Shown one piece after another: positions 54,289-64,000 of a stretch of 64,000 bases of DNA. Both the position numbers and the translations under genes were made by a program. Numbering within the stretch: the first letter of the stretch is position 1; each line of letters opens with the position of its first letter. The notes below the pieces were generated by a model, which was not told the origin of the DNA, searched no databases, and saw nothing but the letters and a program-made list of their open reading frames with translations. Origin of the DNA: Flavobacterium sp. (lineage in GTDB: Bacteria; Bacteroidota; Bacteroidia; Flavobacteriales; Flavobacteriaceae); assembly GCA_023259675.1 (NCBI GenBank), contig JALRGT010000007.1, positions 60,389-124,388 on the forward strand. The letters are read 5' to 3'.

Positions 54289-54322
54289 AAAACGCCCCGA
54301 TTTATCGGGGCGTTTTTTTATT
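54289..54322 (+). terminator. Terminator of the OmpA-family gene
   Basis: AAAACGCCCCGAT (54289-54301) pairs perfectly with ATCGGGGCGTTTT (54304-54316) and runs into T residues. Confidence 0.93.
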
Positions 54323-54330
54323 TTTATCAT

Positions 54331-57093
54331 ATGATAAACACCTCTTTTTTAGATAAAATTGCTCAAGTTTTAATTGAAAATCATTTTGATAAATTAACGG
54401 ATACGGTAGTTGTTTTGCCAAATAAACGTGCCAAAGTCTTTTTAATAGAAGCATTGAAAAGCCAGGTTCAAAACAATATTTTTTCTCCCGAAATTATTAG
54501 TATTGAGGATTTTGTCCAGGATATCGCGGGAATTCGTTCTGTTGACCCAATCGAGTTGTTATTTGAGTTCTATGAAGTGTATTTATCTATAACTGAAACA
54601 TCACAGCAACAATCATTTGAGTTGTTTGCCAATTGGGCGAAAACGCTTCTACAGGATTTTAATGAAATTGATCGGTATTTATTGGAGCCGTCCCATGTCT
54701 TGTCTTACCTAAAAGACATTGAAGACATTAAGAAATGGGGGATTGAGGTGGAGAATAAAACGCAGTTGCTTGAAAATTACATCGACTTTTGGAAATTATT
54801 ACCCAATTATTACCAATCTTTATATACTCACTTACTGAATAAGGGAATGGGCTATCAAGGTCTCATTTATCGGGAAGCTGTAAATAATTTGAATCATTTT
54901 TCGGATTCCGTTTCTGGTCAGAAGTATTTTTTTGCCGGGTTTAATGCACTAAATGCAGCCGAAGAGAAAATAATCCAACATTTATTGGCTACCGACCAAG
55001 CAGAAATATATTGGGATGCTGACCAAACCTTCTTAAATGATCCTTTTCATGATGCCGGATTGTTTGTGAGAAGATTTAAAGAAAATTGGAAACACTACAA
55101 ATCCAACCCTTTTGAGTGGATTTTTGATGATTTTTCAAAAACTAAAAATATCCAAATCATCGGTACGCCAAAAACAATTGGTCAGGCCAAAATAGCAGGA
55201 AGTATTATTGAGGATGTTGTGGAGCAAAATCCTAATGGTAAGCTTGATAAAGTGGCCATCGTTCTTGGGGAAGAAAATCTATTAGTACCTCTTTTGTATT
55301 CTTTGCCATCGTCTGTTGGGGCATTAAATATTACGATGGGATATTCCAGTAAAAATAATCCCGCGCAAATTTTGATTGCCAAATTATTCAAGATGCATAC
55401 CAATGCATTGGGGAGAAATAGCAAAAGTTATGTTTTGTATTATAAAGATGTTCTGGATATTTTAACGCATCCATTGGTGGAACCCTACGCTCAAGCGAAT
55501 GATTTGGTTAAAATTATCAATGAAAACAATTATACGTTTATCTCTCATCACAAATTGATGGAATTGCAAACGCATACTTCTGATTTATTTTTGTTGTTGT
55601 TCCAAAAATGGGAGTCTGGTTGCATAGCAGTTTTAGAAACAGTTTCTACTTTGCTACTCACCATTAAAAATAATTTGAGCAATGATAACGAGGAAGAAAA
55701 AATTACCAAAGCATTCGTTTTTGCAATTTTCAAAGTGATTAATAAGTTGATTAATTATTATTCACAACATACCCACATCGATAAAATTGAAACTTTACAC
55801 GCTATTTACAAACAAGTCATTGATTTGGCGGAGGTTTCTTTTGAAGGAGAGCCTTTGAATGGTTTGCAAATAATGGGGGTCTTGGAGAGTCGTGTGTTGG
55901 ATTTTGATACCGTAATTGTTACTTCAATGAATGAGGGGAAATTTCCGGCGGGAAAATCCCAAAATTCCTTTATACCGTATGATGTAAAAAGAGAATTGGG
56001 TTTGCCTACATTCAAGGAAAAAGATGCCATTTACACCTATCATTTTTACCATCTTTTACAGCGAGCGAAGAATATCTACTTGTTGTATAATACCGAAAGT
56101 GAAGGGCTGGATGCGGGTGAGAAAAGCCGATTCATCACACAACTGGAAGTAGAGAAGCAGAGGAATCATAACTTATCTCACGAAATATACAATGCCATTT
56201 TACCGGAAACGGCGTATAAGCCAATGTTAATTGAAAAATCGGAATTGGTGATGGTAAGATTGAAAGAAATCGCCGAAAAAGGTTTTTCTCCTTCGGCATT
56301 AACAAGTTATATTCGGAATCCGATTGATTTTTATTTTCAAAAAATACTGCGCATTCGAGAGGTCGAAGAAGTCGAAGAGAGTATTGCCTTGAATACCTTA
56401 GGAACGATTATACATGAAACGTTGAAGGTTTTGTATGAACCTTTTATCGGGCGATTTATTTCGGAACAGGATATTCAAAATTGTTTTAAACTCATTGATG
56501 ATGAGGTTTTAAAACAATTTAAAATAGTATATAAAGAAGGTGAAATCAAAAAAGGGCGCAATTTACTCGCTTTTGAAGTGGCCAAACGAAATGTTTCTAA
56601 TTTTCTAAAAGTAGAATTAGAAAGCATTAAAGCGGGCGATGCCATTAAAATTGTAGCTTTAGAGCAAACTTTTGAACGCACATTAACACATCCTTCTTTG
56701 CCTTTTCCGGTGTTGATTAAGGGAAATGTTGATAGAATTGAAGAACGCAACGGAAATATTCGAATTATCGATTATAAAACAGGTAAAGTAGAAAAGGCAA
56801 GTGTAACCCTGAAAACTTGGGAAGGGTTGACTCAGGAGCTTAAAAACGATAAAATCATCCAAGTTTTGGCTTATGCGTTTATGTATGAAAATGAAACCAA
56901 CGGAAAACCAATTGAAGCCGGGATTATCTCTTTCAAAAACTTAAAATCGGGATTTTTACCTTTTAATTTTAAAGAAGACAAAGAAATAAATTCGATTATA
57001 AATGAAGCAGTTTTGAATAATTATTTAGAACAAGTGGTTCTTTTATTAAGCGAAATTTTAGACGAGACTATTTCTTTTGAAGAGAAGATATAA
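54331..57093 (+). CDS. AddB-like PD-(D/E)XK nuclease family protein
   Basis: A 920-residue protein. The N-terminus has VVLPNKRAKVFLIEAL (27-42), an inactivated helicase-like start as in AddB. A central block reads VIVTSMNEGKFPAGKSQNSF (about 528-547). The C-terminal nuclease is complete: LGTIIHETL (about 689-697), KGNVDRIEE with the Asp, and RIIDYKTGKVE (about 810-820). No cysteines for the iron-sulfur cluster of classical AddB are evident around the nuclease. It is the likely partner of the AddA-like protein, with the ompA gene between them. A hairpin overlaps its stop. Confidence 0.9.
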   Translation: MINTSFLDKIAQVLIENHFDKLTDTVVVLPNKRAKVFLIEALKSQVQNNIFSPEIISIEDFVQDIAGIRSVDPIELLFEFYEVYLSITETSQQQSFELFANWAKTLLQDFNEIDRYLLEPSHVLSYLKDIEDIKKWGIEVENKTQLLENYIDFWKLLPNYYQSLYTHLLNKGMGYQGLIYREAVNNLNHFSDSVSGQKYFFAGFNALNAAEEKIIQHLLATDQAEIYWDADQTFLNDPFHDAGLFVRRFKENWKHYKSNPFEWIFDDFSKTKNIQIIGTPKTIGQAKIAGSIIEDVVEQNPNGKLDKVAIVLGEENLLVPLLYSLPSSVGALNITMGYSSKNNPAQILIAKLFKMHTNALGRNSKSYVLYYKDVLDILTHPLVEPYAQANDLVKIINENNYTFISHHKLMELQTHTSDLFLLLFQKWESGCIAVLETVSTLLLTIKNNLSNDNEEEKITKAFVFAIFKVINKLINYYSQHTHIDKIETLHAIYKQVIDLAEVSFEGEPLNGLQIMGVLESRVLDFDTVIVTSMNEGKFPAGKSQNSFIPYDVKRELGLPTFKEKDAIYTYHFYHLLQRAKNIYLLYNTESEGLDAGEKSRFITQLEVEKQRNHNLSHEIYNAILPETAYKPMLIEKSELVMVRLKEIAEKGFSPSALTSYIRNPIDFYFQKILRIREVEEVEESIALNTLGTIIHETLKVLYEPFIGRFISEQDIQNCFKLIDDEVLKQFKIVYKEGEIKKGRNLLAFEVAKRNVSNFLKVELESIKAGDAIKIVALEQTFERTLTHPSLPFPVLIKGNVDRIEERNGNIRIIDYKTGKVEKASVTLKTWEGLTQELKNDKIIQVLAYAFMYENETNGKPIEAGIISFKNLKSGFLPFNFKEDKEINSIINEAVLNNYLEQVVLLLSEILDETISFEEKI

Positions 57094-57127
57094 TACAACA
57101 CACGAATAAAGTTGCGTTATATCTTCT
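57083..57127. terminator. Hairpin joining the stops of two converging genes
   Basis: AGAAGATATAA (57083-57093) is an exact inverted copy of TTATATCTTCT (57117-57127). Each arm contains the stop codon of one gene. T-rich flanks are weak, so its strength as a terminator is uncertain. Confidence 0.6.
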
Positions 57128-57899
57128 TTAAAAAAGTTACTAGCGTTTTGGTGAGCGCTTCTCTGTTCTCGATATGGCTCATGTGTCCGTCAGGAAAAGG
57201 GACAAGCTGAACTTCTGTCTCTTCAATTTGTTCCTTGGTTTCCTCAAAATTGAGTACTGGATCTTTTTCTCCCAAAATCAATAATTTTGGATAAGGAGTA
57301 AGATGTAATAAAACTTCTCGATCCATTCTGATTTTCATGCCTTCCAAAGAAGCGACAATACCTTGTAAAGGCGTTTTCAAAGCTTCTGTTTTGACTTGTT
57401 CAATTTCGTCAATAAGTTTGGTTCTGTTTTCTTCACTGAATAAATTGCCAATGGCCATCCGGATGAAACTAGCGTAGTTTTGTTTTACCGCCACAATCGC
57501 ACGGTCTCGATTTATTTTTCGTTCTTCGCTGTCGGCTCTGGAAGTCGAGTTAAGTAAAACCAAACCTTTTATGTTGTCCGGATACAATTCGGCGAAAGCC
57601 AAAGCCACATAACCGCCCATAGAATGTCCCAGTAAAACGGCTTTACGAATGCGTAATTCGGATAAAACGGCATGAACCACATCGGCATTGTCTTCCATGC
57701 TGTGCACATAACCCAAAGATTCGGTTGTGCCATGACCCAATAAATCAATCGTGATGACCCGGTTTTTTTTTGAGATTTCAGGAACAAAGGCTTCCCACAT
57801 TTTTTGGTTTTCGAGAAAACCGTGCAGTAACACAATCGCTGTTCCTTTGCCGGAATCAGTATAAGAAATGCGGGTGTTTTTAAAGAGAATGGATTTCAA
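57117..57899 (-). CDS. Alpha/beta hydrolase
   Basis: A 260-residue cytosolic hydrolase. LLHGFLENQKMW (24-35) gives the oxyanion region, GHSMGG (91-96) the nucleophile S93, LGEKDPV the Asp (D213) and DGHMSH the His (H239). Cap sequence between about 120 and 190 is helical. Substrate is unknown; related flavobacterial proteins are labelled esterase or MenH-like. It stands alone on this strand before the aminopeptidase gene. Confidence 0.93.
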   Translation of the reverse strand: MKSILFKNTRISYTDSGKGTAIVLLHGFLENQKMWEAFVPEISKKNRVITIDLLGHGTTESLGYVHSMEDNADVVHAVLSELRIRKAVLLGHSMGGYVALAFAELYPDNIKGLVLLNSTSRADSEERKINRDRAIVAVKQNYASFIRMAIGNLFSEENRTKLIDEIEQVKTEALKTPLQGIVASLEGMKIRMDREVLLHLTPYPKLLILGEKDPVLNFEETKEQIEETEVQLVPFPDGHMSHIENREALTKTLVTFLKKI

Positions 57900-58044
57900 A
57901 GGAGATTACTTTTTATATGTCAAAAATAAGATTTTTAAAACAGATAAATCATGTAAGTTATTGGGATTTTTAAAACTTAAATGACTTATATGGTAAAAAC
58001 AATAAACGGCTCACATATCTGCAAACCGTTAACTTTAAACCTTT

Positions 58045-59337
58045 TTAACAATTCATCAAAGTCTCAATTTCATCTACTTCAATTGGGATGTTTTTCATTA
58101 AATTGTACGGTTCTCCTGTTGATTGAATCACCACATTATCCTCGATTCGGATGCCGAAACCTTCTTCGGGAATGTAAATTCCGGGTTCAACCGTAAAAAC
58201 CATGTTGGCTTGCATTGGTTCCGTTAGGATGCCGTAATCGTGCGTGTCCAGTCCCATGTGATGGGAAGTACCGTGCATGAAATATTTTTTGTAAGCCGGC
58301 CATTCGGGATTTTCCTTTTGCACGTCGACTTTGTCCAAAAGTCCTAAGCCTAGCAATTCTGAAGTCATGATTTTACCCACTTCATAATGGTAGTTTTTCC
58401 AGAGTGTTCCCGGAGTAAGCATCGTAGTTGCTTCGTTTTTTACTCGTAAAACGGCATTGTAAACGGCTTTTTGTCTCTCGGAATAACGTCCGGAAATCGG
58501 AATAGTTCGGGTTAAATCACTCGAATAATTGCCATATTCGGCCGCAACATCCAGTAAAATCAAATCACCTTCTTTGCATTGTTGGTTGTTTTCGATATAA
58601 TGCAACACGTTTGCATTGTTTCCCGAAGCGATAATCGGCGTATATGCAAAACCTTTGGAACGATTGCGCATGAATTCGTGGATGAATTCGGCTTCAATTT
58701 CATATTCCATCACATTGGGTTTCACAAAAGAAAGGATTCTTCTAAAACCCAATTCGGTAATGTTACAAGCTTGTTGAATCAAATCGATTTCTTCGCTTTC
58801 CTTTACCGAGCGAAGGCGCTGTAATATTGGATTGCTTTTCGCGACAGCGTGAGCAGGGTATTTTTCTTTCCACCATTTTACAAAACGGGCTTCTCGGGTT
58901 TCGGTTTCCACATGCGAACGGTAATGTTCATTGGTGTTGATGTACATCGTGTCGGTGTAAGTCATCATTTCGAACAAGACTTTTTCAAAATCCTGCAACC
59001 AATGAACTGTTTTGATGCCTGAAACAGCAAATGCCTGTTCTTTTGTCAATTTGGCTCCTTCCCAAATGGCGATTAGTTCGCTGGTTTCTTTCAAGAACAA
59101 CATTTCTCTTTGATGTTCGTATGGTGCATCCGGACAAAGCAATAAAATACTTTCTTCTTGATCGATACCGCTTAAATAAAAAATATCGCGATGTTGCGCA
59201 AACGGTAACGTACTGTCGGCGCTAACCGGATAAATATCATTTGAGTTGAAAATCGCAATGCTCTTGGATTTCATTTGAGCTATAAACTTGGCGCGATTTT
59301 TTATAAATAAGTGGCGGTCAATTTGATGGTATTTCAT
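58045..59337 (-). CDS. Xaa-Pro aminopeptidase (M24 family)
   Basis: A 430-residue metallopeptidase that removes N-terminal residues before proline. The N-terminal domain starts YHQIDRHLFIKNRAKF (3-18). The dinuclear metal site is complete: ILLDVAAEYGNYSSDLTRTI (two Asp), MHGTSHHMGLDTHD (His), FTVEPGIYIP (Glu) and GIRIEDNVVI (Glu). Length matches bacterial PepP. Two other genes on the same strand flank it at more than 80 bp. Confidence 0.95.
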   Translation of the reverse strand: MKYHQIDRHLFIKNRAKFIAQMKSKSIAIFNSNDIYPVSADSTLPFAQHRDIFYLSGIDQEESILLLCPDAPYEHQREMLFLKETSELIAIWEGAKLTKEQAFAVSGIKTVHWLQDFEKVLFEMMTYTDTMYINTNEHYRSHVETETREARFVKWWKEKYPAHAVAKSNPILQRLRSVKESEEIDLIQQACNITELGFRRILSFVKPNVMEYEIEAEFIHEFMRNRSKGFAYTPIIASGNNANVLHYIENNQQCKEGDLILLDVAAEYGNYSSDLTRTIPISGRYSERQKAVYNAVLRVKNEATTMLTPGTLWKNYHYEVGKIMTSELLGLGLLDKVDVQKENPEWPAYKKYFMHGTSHHMGLDTHDYGILTEPMQANMVFTVEPGIYIPEEGFGIRIEDNVVIQSTGEPYNLMKNIPIEVDEIETLMNC

Positions 59338-59417
59338 AAGGCTGAAGTTCGTTTTTATAACAACTAAAATTACTTAATTTCTATTGTTTCTGTTTCTAAT
59401 TTTCGAAAAAAATAAAA

Positions 59418-60779
59418 TTATTCAATCCATTTGTAATATCTCGCTCCAAGAAGATTTGGATTTTCTTTTTCGATTCGGTCTAAAATCCATTCATTTTTTG
59501 GACTGCCAATACTGGTTTTTTGTTCTTTTTTATGGAGTTTTTCGTAAGTTTCAAAATCAATTTCAATGCTTTTTTCTAAAGTTTCAAAAAGGCTTACATT
59601 TTGAAAGCCTGTTTTCCATTCGGGTTGAATGACACCTTCAAAAACTTTCGATTTGGAACCACTTCCGTAGGCTAAGAATCCAAATGTAGTGCCTGAAATG
59701 TCTTTTTCAATCGTATTAAAATGTGATAAGGTAGAAAGCAACCCCATAAAAATGGAGCCTGTATACAAGTTGCCAATAATCGAAGAAGCGATTTCTGCCG
59801 GCTGTAATTTTTCGGAAACAAAATTCTGGTAATCTTCCGATTTACTGATGGTTTTCAACTTGTTTTGGTAGTCTTTGGTTTCTTCATCTCCCGAAATTAT
59901 TTGATCGGTAGCATCCAAAGCATAAATTTCTGACAGCATGCGTCGGCCTTGAAAAGCATAAGGCAAATGCATAATAATGCTTTCCCAAGACTTGTATAAC
60001 GTTTCGGTGGTGTTTTTTAATTTTTTCAACGAAAAATAAGCGTTTCGGGTTCGGTCCATGTAGCATTGGTTCGAATATTGTCCGTCAAAAACAGGTTGGT
60101 CTTTGTGGATTTCGATTTCGGACTCTAAATTATCAAACCAGTTTTCGTTGTTTCCATTTCCCGTAATTTCTTGTTTGCTAATCGTGCGATACGGTTTGAA
60201 AAAGTCAAAAACCCCTTTGGTGTTAGTTGCCCAATGTTCATTAAAAGCAATAATTCTTGGATTTGCAGATAGTAGCATCGCTACTGCACCTGCACCTTGA
60301 GTGTATTCGCCAGTTGAATTCAAATCGTATTTGGCAATATCCGTAGTGACTACAATTGCTTTTTGGGTTGGATTTAATTTTACGAAATCAATACAATTTT
60401 GCAAAGCATCTACACCACCAATACAGGCAAAAGTAAAGTCAACAACATCACATTCAGATAAGCAGTTTTCTCCAAATTTTTGTTCCATCAATGTAATTAA
60501 ATACGAACTGATAGGTTTAGAATTGTCAATGGCGCTTTCGGTACCGACGTAAATTCGGGCAATTTCGTCCAGATTGATGGAGTTATTTTCTATAAGTTTT
60601 GTCAAGGCATTTGCTCCAAAAACAACGGCGTCTTGGTGCGTGTCCGGTAAAGTCATTTTAATTAAACCCAGACCTTTTTCTAGTTTTTCTGGTTCTATAT
60701 TCCTGGCTTTCGCCAAGGTTTGGATGGGTAAATGTATGTTTGCAACATCAAAAGAGACAGCGTCTATTCCTATTTTCAT
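59418..60779 (-). CDS. Hydroxymethylglutaryl-CoA synthase family protein
   Basis: Condenses acetyl-CoA with acetoacetyl-CoA in the mevalonate route to isoprenoids, 453 residues. Catalytic residues are in place: E81 in VGTESAIDNSKP, nucleophile C119 in DFTFACIGGVDA and H271 in IIMHLPYAFQGRR. The thiolase-fold pattern GAGAVAMLLSANP is seen near 162-174. It is divergent from the sdh operon. Other mevalonate genes are not in this window. Confidence 0.93.
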   Translation of the reverse strand: MKIGIDAVSFDVANIHLPIQTLAKARNIEPEKLEKGLGLIKMTLPDTHQDAVVFGANALTKLIENNSINLDEIARIYVGTESAIDNSKPISSYLITLMEQKFGENCLSECDVVDFTFACIGGVDALQNCIDFVKLNPTQKAIVVTTDIAKYDLNSTGEYTQGAGAVAMLLSANPRIIAFNEHWATNTKGVFDFFKPYRTISKQEITGNGNNENWFDNLESEIEIHKDQPVFDGQYSNQCYMDRTRNAYFSLKKLKNTTETLYKSWESIIMHLPYAFQGRRMLSEIYALDATDQIISGDEETKDYQNKLKTISKSEDYQNFVSEKLQPAEIASSIIGNLYTGSIFMGLLSTLSHFNTIEKDISGTTFGFLAYGSGSKSKVFEGVIQPEWKTGFQNVSLFETLEKSIEIDFETYEKLHKKEQKTSIGSPKNEWILDRIEKENPNLLGARYYKWIE

Positions 60780-61147
60780 AGTCGTTTTTTTTAACAGGTA
60801 AAGGTAAAATTACCATCTTAAATCACAATTTTAATATATACACAAAAAAGTGTGTTTTTGTGTTTTTTGCTGATTTTAAAATAAACAACGGTAAAAATTA
60901 TTGATTTGCTAATTTTTCCTTATTTAAGGACTATTTCAGTATATTCAAAATCTATCTTTTTTGGGTTTAAATCTTCTCTTTTTGTGTTTAAGTATTTGTA
61001 AATCAGTAAAATAATATTTTAGGAATAAATTAACTGTTTTTGCGACTAATTCCGTTTATAATGATTATAAATAGCAACGAAAAGGTTGTAGTTGCTGACA
61101 ATTTACTCTATTTTTGAGGAATTTTTAAAACAATTTATATCAATCTT
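60780..61147. other. Divergent upstream region, HMG-CoA synthase and sdh
   Basis: AT-rich, no gene. It holds GGTAAAATTACC, an exact palindrome close to the HMG-CoA synthase start, an inverted repeat ACACAAAAA/TTTTTGTGT at 60840-60863, and the sdh promoter at 61086-61116. Confidence 0.6.
61086..61116 (+). promoter_or_regulatory. Promoter of sdhCAB
   Basis: TTG at 61086-61088, a 20-base spacer and TATTTTTG at 61109-61116, with a 31-base leader before ATG 61148. Confidence 0.75.
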
Positions 61148-61813
61148 ATGGCAAAATCTGCATTATTGAAATCGTCAATAGCAAAAAAAGTAGCTATGGC
61201 ACTTTCAGGACTTTTTTTGATGTTGTTTCTAGCACAGCATTTTTTTATCAATATGACTTCGGTTTTTAGTTCCGACACTTTTAATTCTATTTCTCATTTT
61301 ATGGGAAATAATCCATTGGTACAGTTCGTGATTCAACCCATTTTAATTGTAGGTGTAGTTTTTCACTTCATCATGGGATTTGTATTGGATTTTAAAAACA
61401 GAAAAGCGAGACCTATTGCTTATGCAAATTTCAATGGAGCCGCTGGTGCTTCTTGGGCTTCTAGAAATATGATTATTTCTGGTTCGGTAATTTTAGCCTT
61501 TTTAGGGTTACACTTTTACGATTTCTGGTTTCCGGAAATGGTTTATAAGTATGTAGAATGTAGTCCATTGGATGAAACAAGATATTTTCATGAATTGGTT
61601 GCTAAATTTGAAAGCCCAGTTCGTACCGGATTGTATAGCTTGTCTTTTATATTGTTGGCATTACACCTACAACACGGATTTAGTTCTTCATTTCAGTCTA
61701 TAGGACAAAACAATAAATACACTAAAGGCTTGAAAAATTTCGGTTTAGGATTTGCTTATGTAGTTCCTGCAGGATTTGTTTTTATAGCACTTTTTCATCA
61801 TTTCAATCATTAA
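61148..61813 (+). CDS. sdhC: Succinate dehydrogenase cytochrome b subunit
   Basis: A 221-residue membrane anchor of complex II, of the single-subunit diheme type (also seen in Wolinella-like fumarate reductases). Five hydrophobic segments lie at about 13-32, 60-85, 108-128, 155-177 and 196-218. Histidines in the helices (LAQHFF, HFIMGF, LHFYDF, LALHLQHG) fit two heme groups. It is 12 bp before sdhA. Confidence 0.95.
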   Translation: MAKSALLKSSIAKKVAMALSGLFLMLFLAQHFFINMTSVFSSDTFNSISHFMGNNPLVQFVIQPILIVGVVFHFIMGFVLDFKNRKARPIAYANFNGAAGASWASRNMIISGSVILAFLGLHFYDFWFPEMVYKYVECSPLDETRYFHELVAKFESPVRTGLYSLSFILLALHLQHGFSSSFQSIGQNNKYTKGLKNFGLGFAYVVPAGFVFIALFHHFNH

Positions 61814-61825
61814 TATTCAATTATA

Positions 61826-63826
61826 ATGGCATTAGATTCAAAAATTCCAAATGGTCCAATTGCGGATAAATGGACAAATTATAAAGATCATATTAATTTA
61901 GTAAACCCTGCAAACAAACGTAACTTAGATGTTATCATCGTTGGTACAGGATTAGCTGGAGGTTCTGCTGCTGCAACTTTGGCAGAATTAGGATATAACG
62001 TAAAAGCATTTTGCTTTCAAGATTCACCACGTCGTGCACACTCTATCGCTGCACAAGGAGGAATCAACGCTGCAAAAAATTATAAAGGAGACGGTGACTC
62101 TGTTTTCAGATTGTTTTACGATACTGTAAAAGGAGGAGATTACCGTGCTCGTGAGGCAAACGTACACCGTTTGGCTGAAGTTTCATCTAATATTATTGAC
62201 CAATGTGTGGCTCAAGGGGTGCCGTTGGCTCGTGAATATGGTGGATTGTTAGACAATCGTTCTTTCGGGGGAACTTTGGTTTCTCGTACTTTTTATGCGC
62301 AAGGGCAAACTGGACAACAGTTACTTTTGGGAGCTTATTCTGCTATGAACCGTCAAATTGGACGTGGAAAAGTTAAAATGTACAACCGTCACGAAATGCT
62401 GGATTTAGTAATTGTTGACGGAAAAGCAAGAGGGATTATCGCCCGTAACTTGGTTACTGGTGAAATCGAAAGACATTCAGCACATGCTGTTGTTATTGGG
62501 TCTGGTGGATACGGAAACGTTTTCTTCTTGTCTACCAATGCGATGGGTTCTAATGCTACTGCAGCTTGGAAAATCCACAAAAAAGGAGCCTACTTTGCTA
62601 ATCCTTGTTATACTCAAATTCACCCAACGTGTATTCCGGTTTCTGGAGATCACCAGTCTAAATTAACCTTGATGTCTGAATCATTGCGTAATGATGGACG
62701 TATCTGGGTTCCAGCAAAATTAGAAGATGCAAAAGCAATCCGTGAAGGAAAGAAAAAAGCAACAGATTTGTCAGAGGCAGAAAGAGATTATTTCTTAGAA
62801 AGAAGATATCCTGCTTTTGGTAACTTAGTGCCTCGTGATGTAGCTTCTCGTGCTGCTAAAGAAAGATGTGATGCTGGATTTGGAGTAAACAAAACAGGTG
62901 AAGCGGTTTACTTGGATTTTGCTGCGGCTATTCAACGTTACGGAAAAGAACAAGCTTATGTAAAAGGTTTGGATGCGGATGATGCTAAATTGATAACCAA
63001 ATTAGGAACCGAAATTGTGAAAAGTAAATACGGTAACTTGTTCCAAATGTATTATAAAATTGTAGATGAGGATCCTTATACTAGTCCTATGATGATTTAC
63101 CCAGCGGTACATTATACTATGGGAGGAACTTGGGTTGATTATAACTTGATGACTACAATTCCAGGTTGTTTCTCTATTGGAGAATCAAACTTCTCAGACC
63201 ACGGAGCCAACCGTTTAGGAGCTTCTGCTTTGATGCAAGGTTTGGCCGATGGATATTTCGTATTGCCTTATACTATCGGAGATTATTTAGCTCCAGATAT
63301 CAAAATGGGACCTATCTCTACTGATTTACCTGAATTTGAAGCTGCTGAAAAATCAGTTAAAGATCAGATAGAAAAATTCATGAACAATAACGGTACACAT
63401 TCTGTTGATTATTTCCATAAGAAATTAGGAAAAATCATGTGGGATAAAGTAGGTATGGCTCGTAACGAAAAAGGATTAAAAGAAGCGATTGAAGAAATTG
63501 CCACTTTACGTGAAGAGTTTTATAAAGATGTTAAAGTACCTGGTACCGATAAAGGATTCAATCAAGAATTAGAAAAAGCGACTCGTGTTGCCGATTTCTT
63601 AGAATTGGGAGAATTGTTCGCCAAAGATGCATTGCACCGTAATGAGTCTTGTGGAGGTCACTTCCGTGAAGAATACCAAACGCCAGAAGGAGAAGCACAA
63701 CGTGATGACGAAAACTTCGCTTATGTTGCTGCTTGGGAATACAAAGGAAAACCTAGCGATGCGGTATTACACAAAGAACCTTTGGTTTTTGATAACGTGA
63801 AATTGGTTCAAAGAAGTTATAAATAA
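61826..63826 (+). CDS. sdhA: Succinate dehydrogenase/fumarate reductase flavoprotein subunit
   Basis: A 666-residue catalytic subunit of complex II oxidising succinate to fumarate. The FAD fold has [19 protein letters not shown] (36-54). [15 protein letters not shown] (71-85) holds the His that binds FAD covalently and substrate residues. [11 protein letters not shown] and [13 protein letters not shown] follow. Length fits the B-type (Bacteroidota/epsilon) enzyme. It is part of sdhCAB. Confidence 0.98.
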   Translation: MALDSKIPNGPIADKWTNYKDHINLVNPANKRNLDVIIVGTGLAGGSAAATLAELGYNVKAFCFQDSPRRAHSIAAQGGINAAKNYKGDGDSVFRLFYDTVKGGDYRAREANVHRLAEVSSNIIDQCVAQGVPLAREYGGLLDNRSFGGTLVSRTFYAQGQTGQQLLLGAYSAMNRQIGRGKVKMYNRHEMLDLVIVDGKARGIIARNLVTGEIERHSAHAVVIGSGGYGNVFFLSTNAMGSNATAAWKIHKKGAYFANPCYTQIHPTCIPVSGDHQSKLTLMSESLRNDGRIWVPAKLEDAKAIREGKKKATDLSEAERDYFLERRYPAFGNLVPRDVASRAAKERCDAGFGVNKTGEAVYLDFAAAIQRYGKEQAYVKGLDADDAKLITKLGTEIVKSKYGNLFQMYYKIVDEDPYTSPMMIYPAVHYTMGGTWVDYNLMTTIPGCFSIGESNFSDHGANRLGASALMQGLADGYFVLPYTIGDYLAPDIKMGPISTDLPEFEAAEKSVKDQIEKFMNNNGTHSVDYFHKKLGKIMWDKVGMARNEKGLKEAIEEIATLREEFYKDVKVPGTDKGFNQELEKATRVADFLELGELFAKDALHRNESCGGHFREEYQTPEGEAQRDDENFAYVAAWEYKGKPSDAVLHKEPLVFDNVKLVQRSYK

Positions 63827-63893
63827 GATATAAGTTGTGTAAGCGAGATGATTTGTCTCGATATGCAATACTTAATTCTCAATACTGAAAATT

Positions 63894-64000
63894 ATGAAAC
63901 TTACATTAAAAATATGGCGACAAGAAAACGCCACCGCAAAAGGAAGCATGCAAACCTATTCACTTGATGGCGTTTCGCCAGATATGTCTTTTTTGGAGAT
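63894..64000 (+). CDS. sdhB: Succinate dehydrogenase/fumarate reductase iron-sulfur subunit (3' end outside window)
   Basis: The start ATG 63894 gives MKLTLKIWRQENATAKGSMQ, then TYSLDGVSPDMSFLE, the usual beginning of the B-type iron-sulfur subunit that passes electrons from the flavoprotein to the heme b anchor. The first 35 residues are visible; the cysteine clusters lie beyond the window. It starts 67 bp after sdhA. Confidence 0.92.
   Translation, partial: MKLTLKIWRQENATAKGSMQTYSLDGVSPDMSFLE

Overview
The window is chromosomal DNA of a Flavobacterium-like member of the Bacteroidota (Flavobacteriia). The AT-rich base composition, the promoter form TTG-N17-23-TAnnTTTG with little use of Shine-Dalgarno sites, the gene order recO-ileS-dksA-lspA and acpP-fabF-rnc-pyk, a zinc-less DksA-like protein, an IPExxxVDY-family protein and an HMG-CoA synthase of the mevalonate pathway all fit that group. 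Most of the window is housekeeping sequence. I saw no tRNA, rRNA, CRISPR array, prophage or intact insertion sequence.

Layout. 1-8868: recO end, ileS, dksA-like, lspA, a small lipoprotein, 5-formyl-THF cyclo-ligase with an aspartoacylase-like hydrolase, uvrC. 8927-19984: patatin/Omp85-type outer-membrane phospholipase, a possible small RNA, the operon DUF3108-kynA-M23 peptidase, pgi, a small membrane protein, an RlpA-like protein, CYTH, dinB and a Bax-inhibitor-1 protein. 20143-24593 (minus strand): acpP, fabF, rnc, an IPExxxVDY protein and pyk. 24770-32243: purN, rnhA, a PfkB kinase with a long PurF-like protein, superoxide dismutase, ComF and glyS. 32294-36744: a regulatory island. 36805-42713: thiL, a phosphofructokinase-type kinase, lepA, dusB and a small outer-membrane protein. 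42718-49087: a decayed permease copy, a sensor-kinase/two-regulator cluster, the intact LolC/E-type permease and rbfA. 49368-57093: AddA-like helicase-nuclease, an OmpA/TSP3 porin-like protein and an AddB-like nuclease. 57117-64000: alpha/beta hydrolase, Xaa-Pro aminopeptidase, HMG-CoA synthase and the sdhCAB operon (sdhB is cut by the window end).

The most unusual segment is 32391-36744. It holds a LytTR regulator whose receiver has Glu in place of the phospho-acceptor Asp, with a 21-bp-period direct repeat upstream. Next is a small secreted protein made of five identical 13-residue units (LVGSGSAGNKRLD) whose DNA copies differ only at synonymous positions and carry a Lys-Arg pair in each unit. 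Then come a lipoprotein-type TPR sensor histidine kinase and its response regulator. I propose, as inference only, that this could be a peptide-signalling module. Other points of interest are the GXHH active-site motif in IleRS (linked to mupirocin hyper-resistance), a decayed partial duplication of a permease flanking a two-component cluster, a REC-PAS-DHp protein without an ATPase domain, and a three-copy dispersed intergenic hairpin element.
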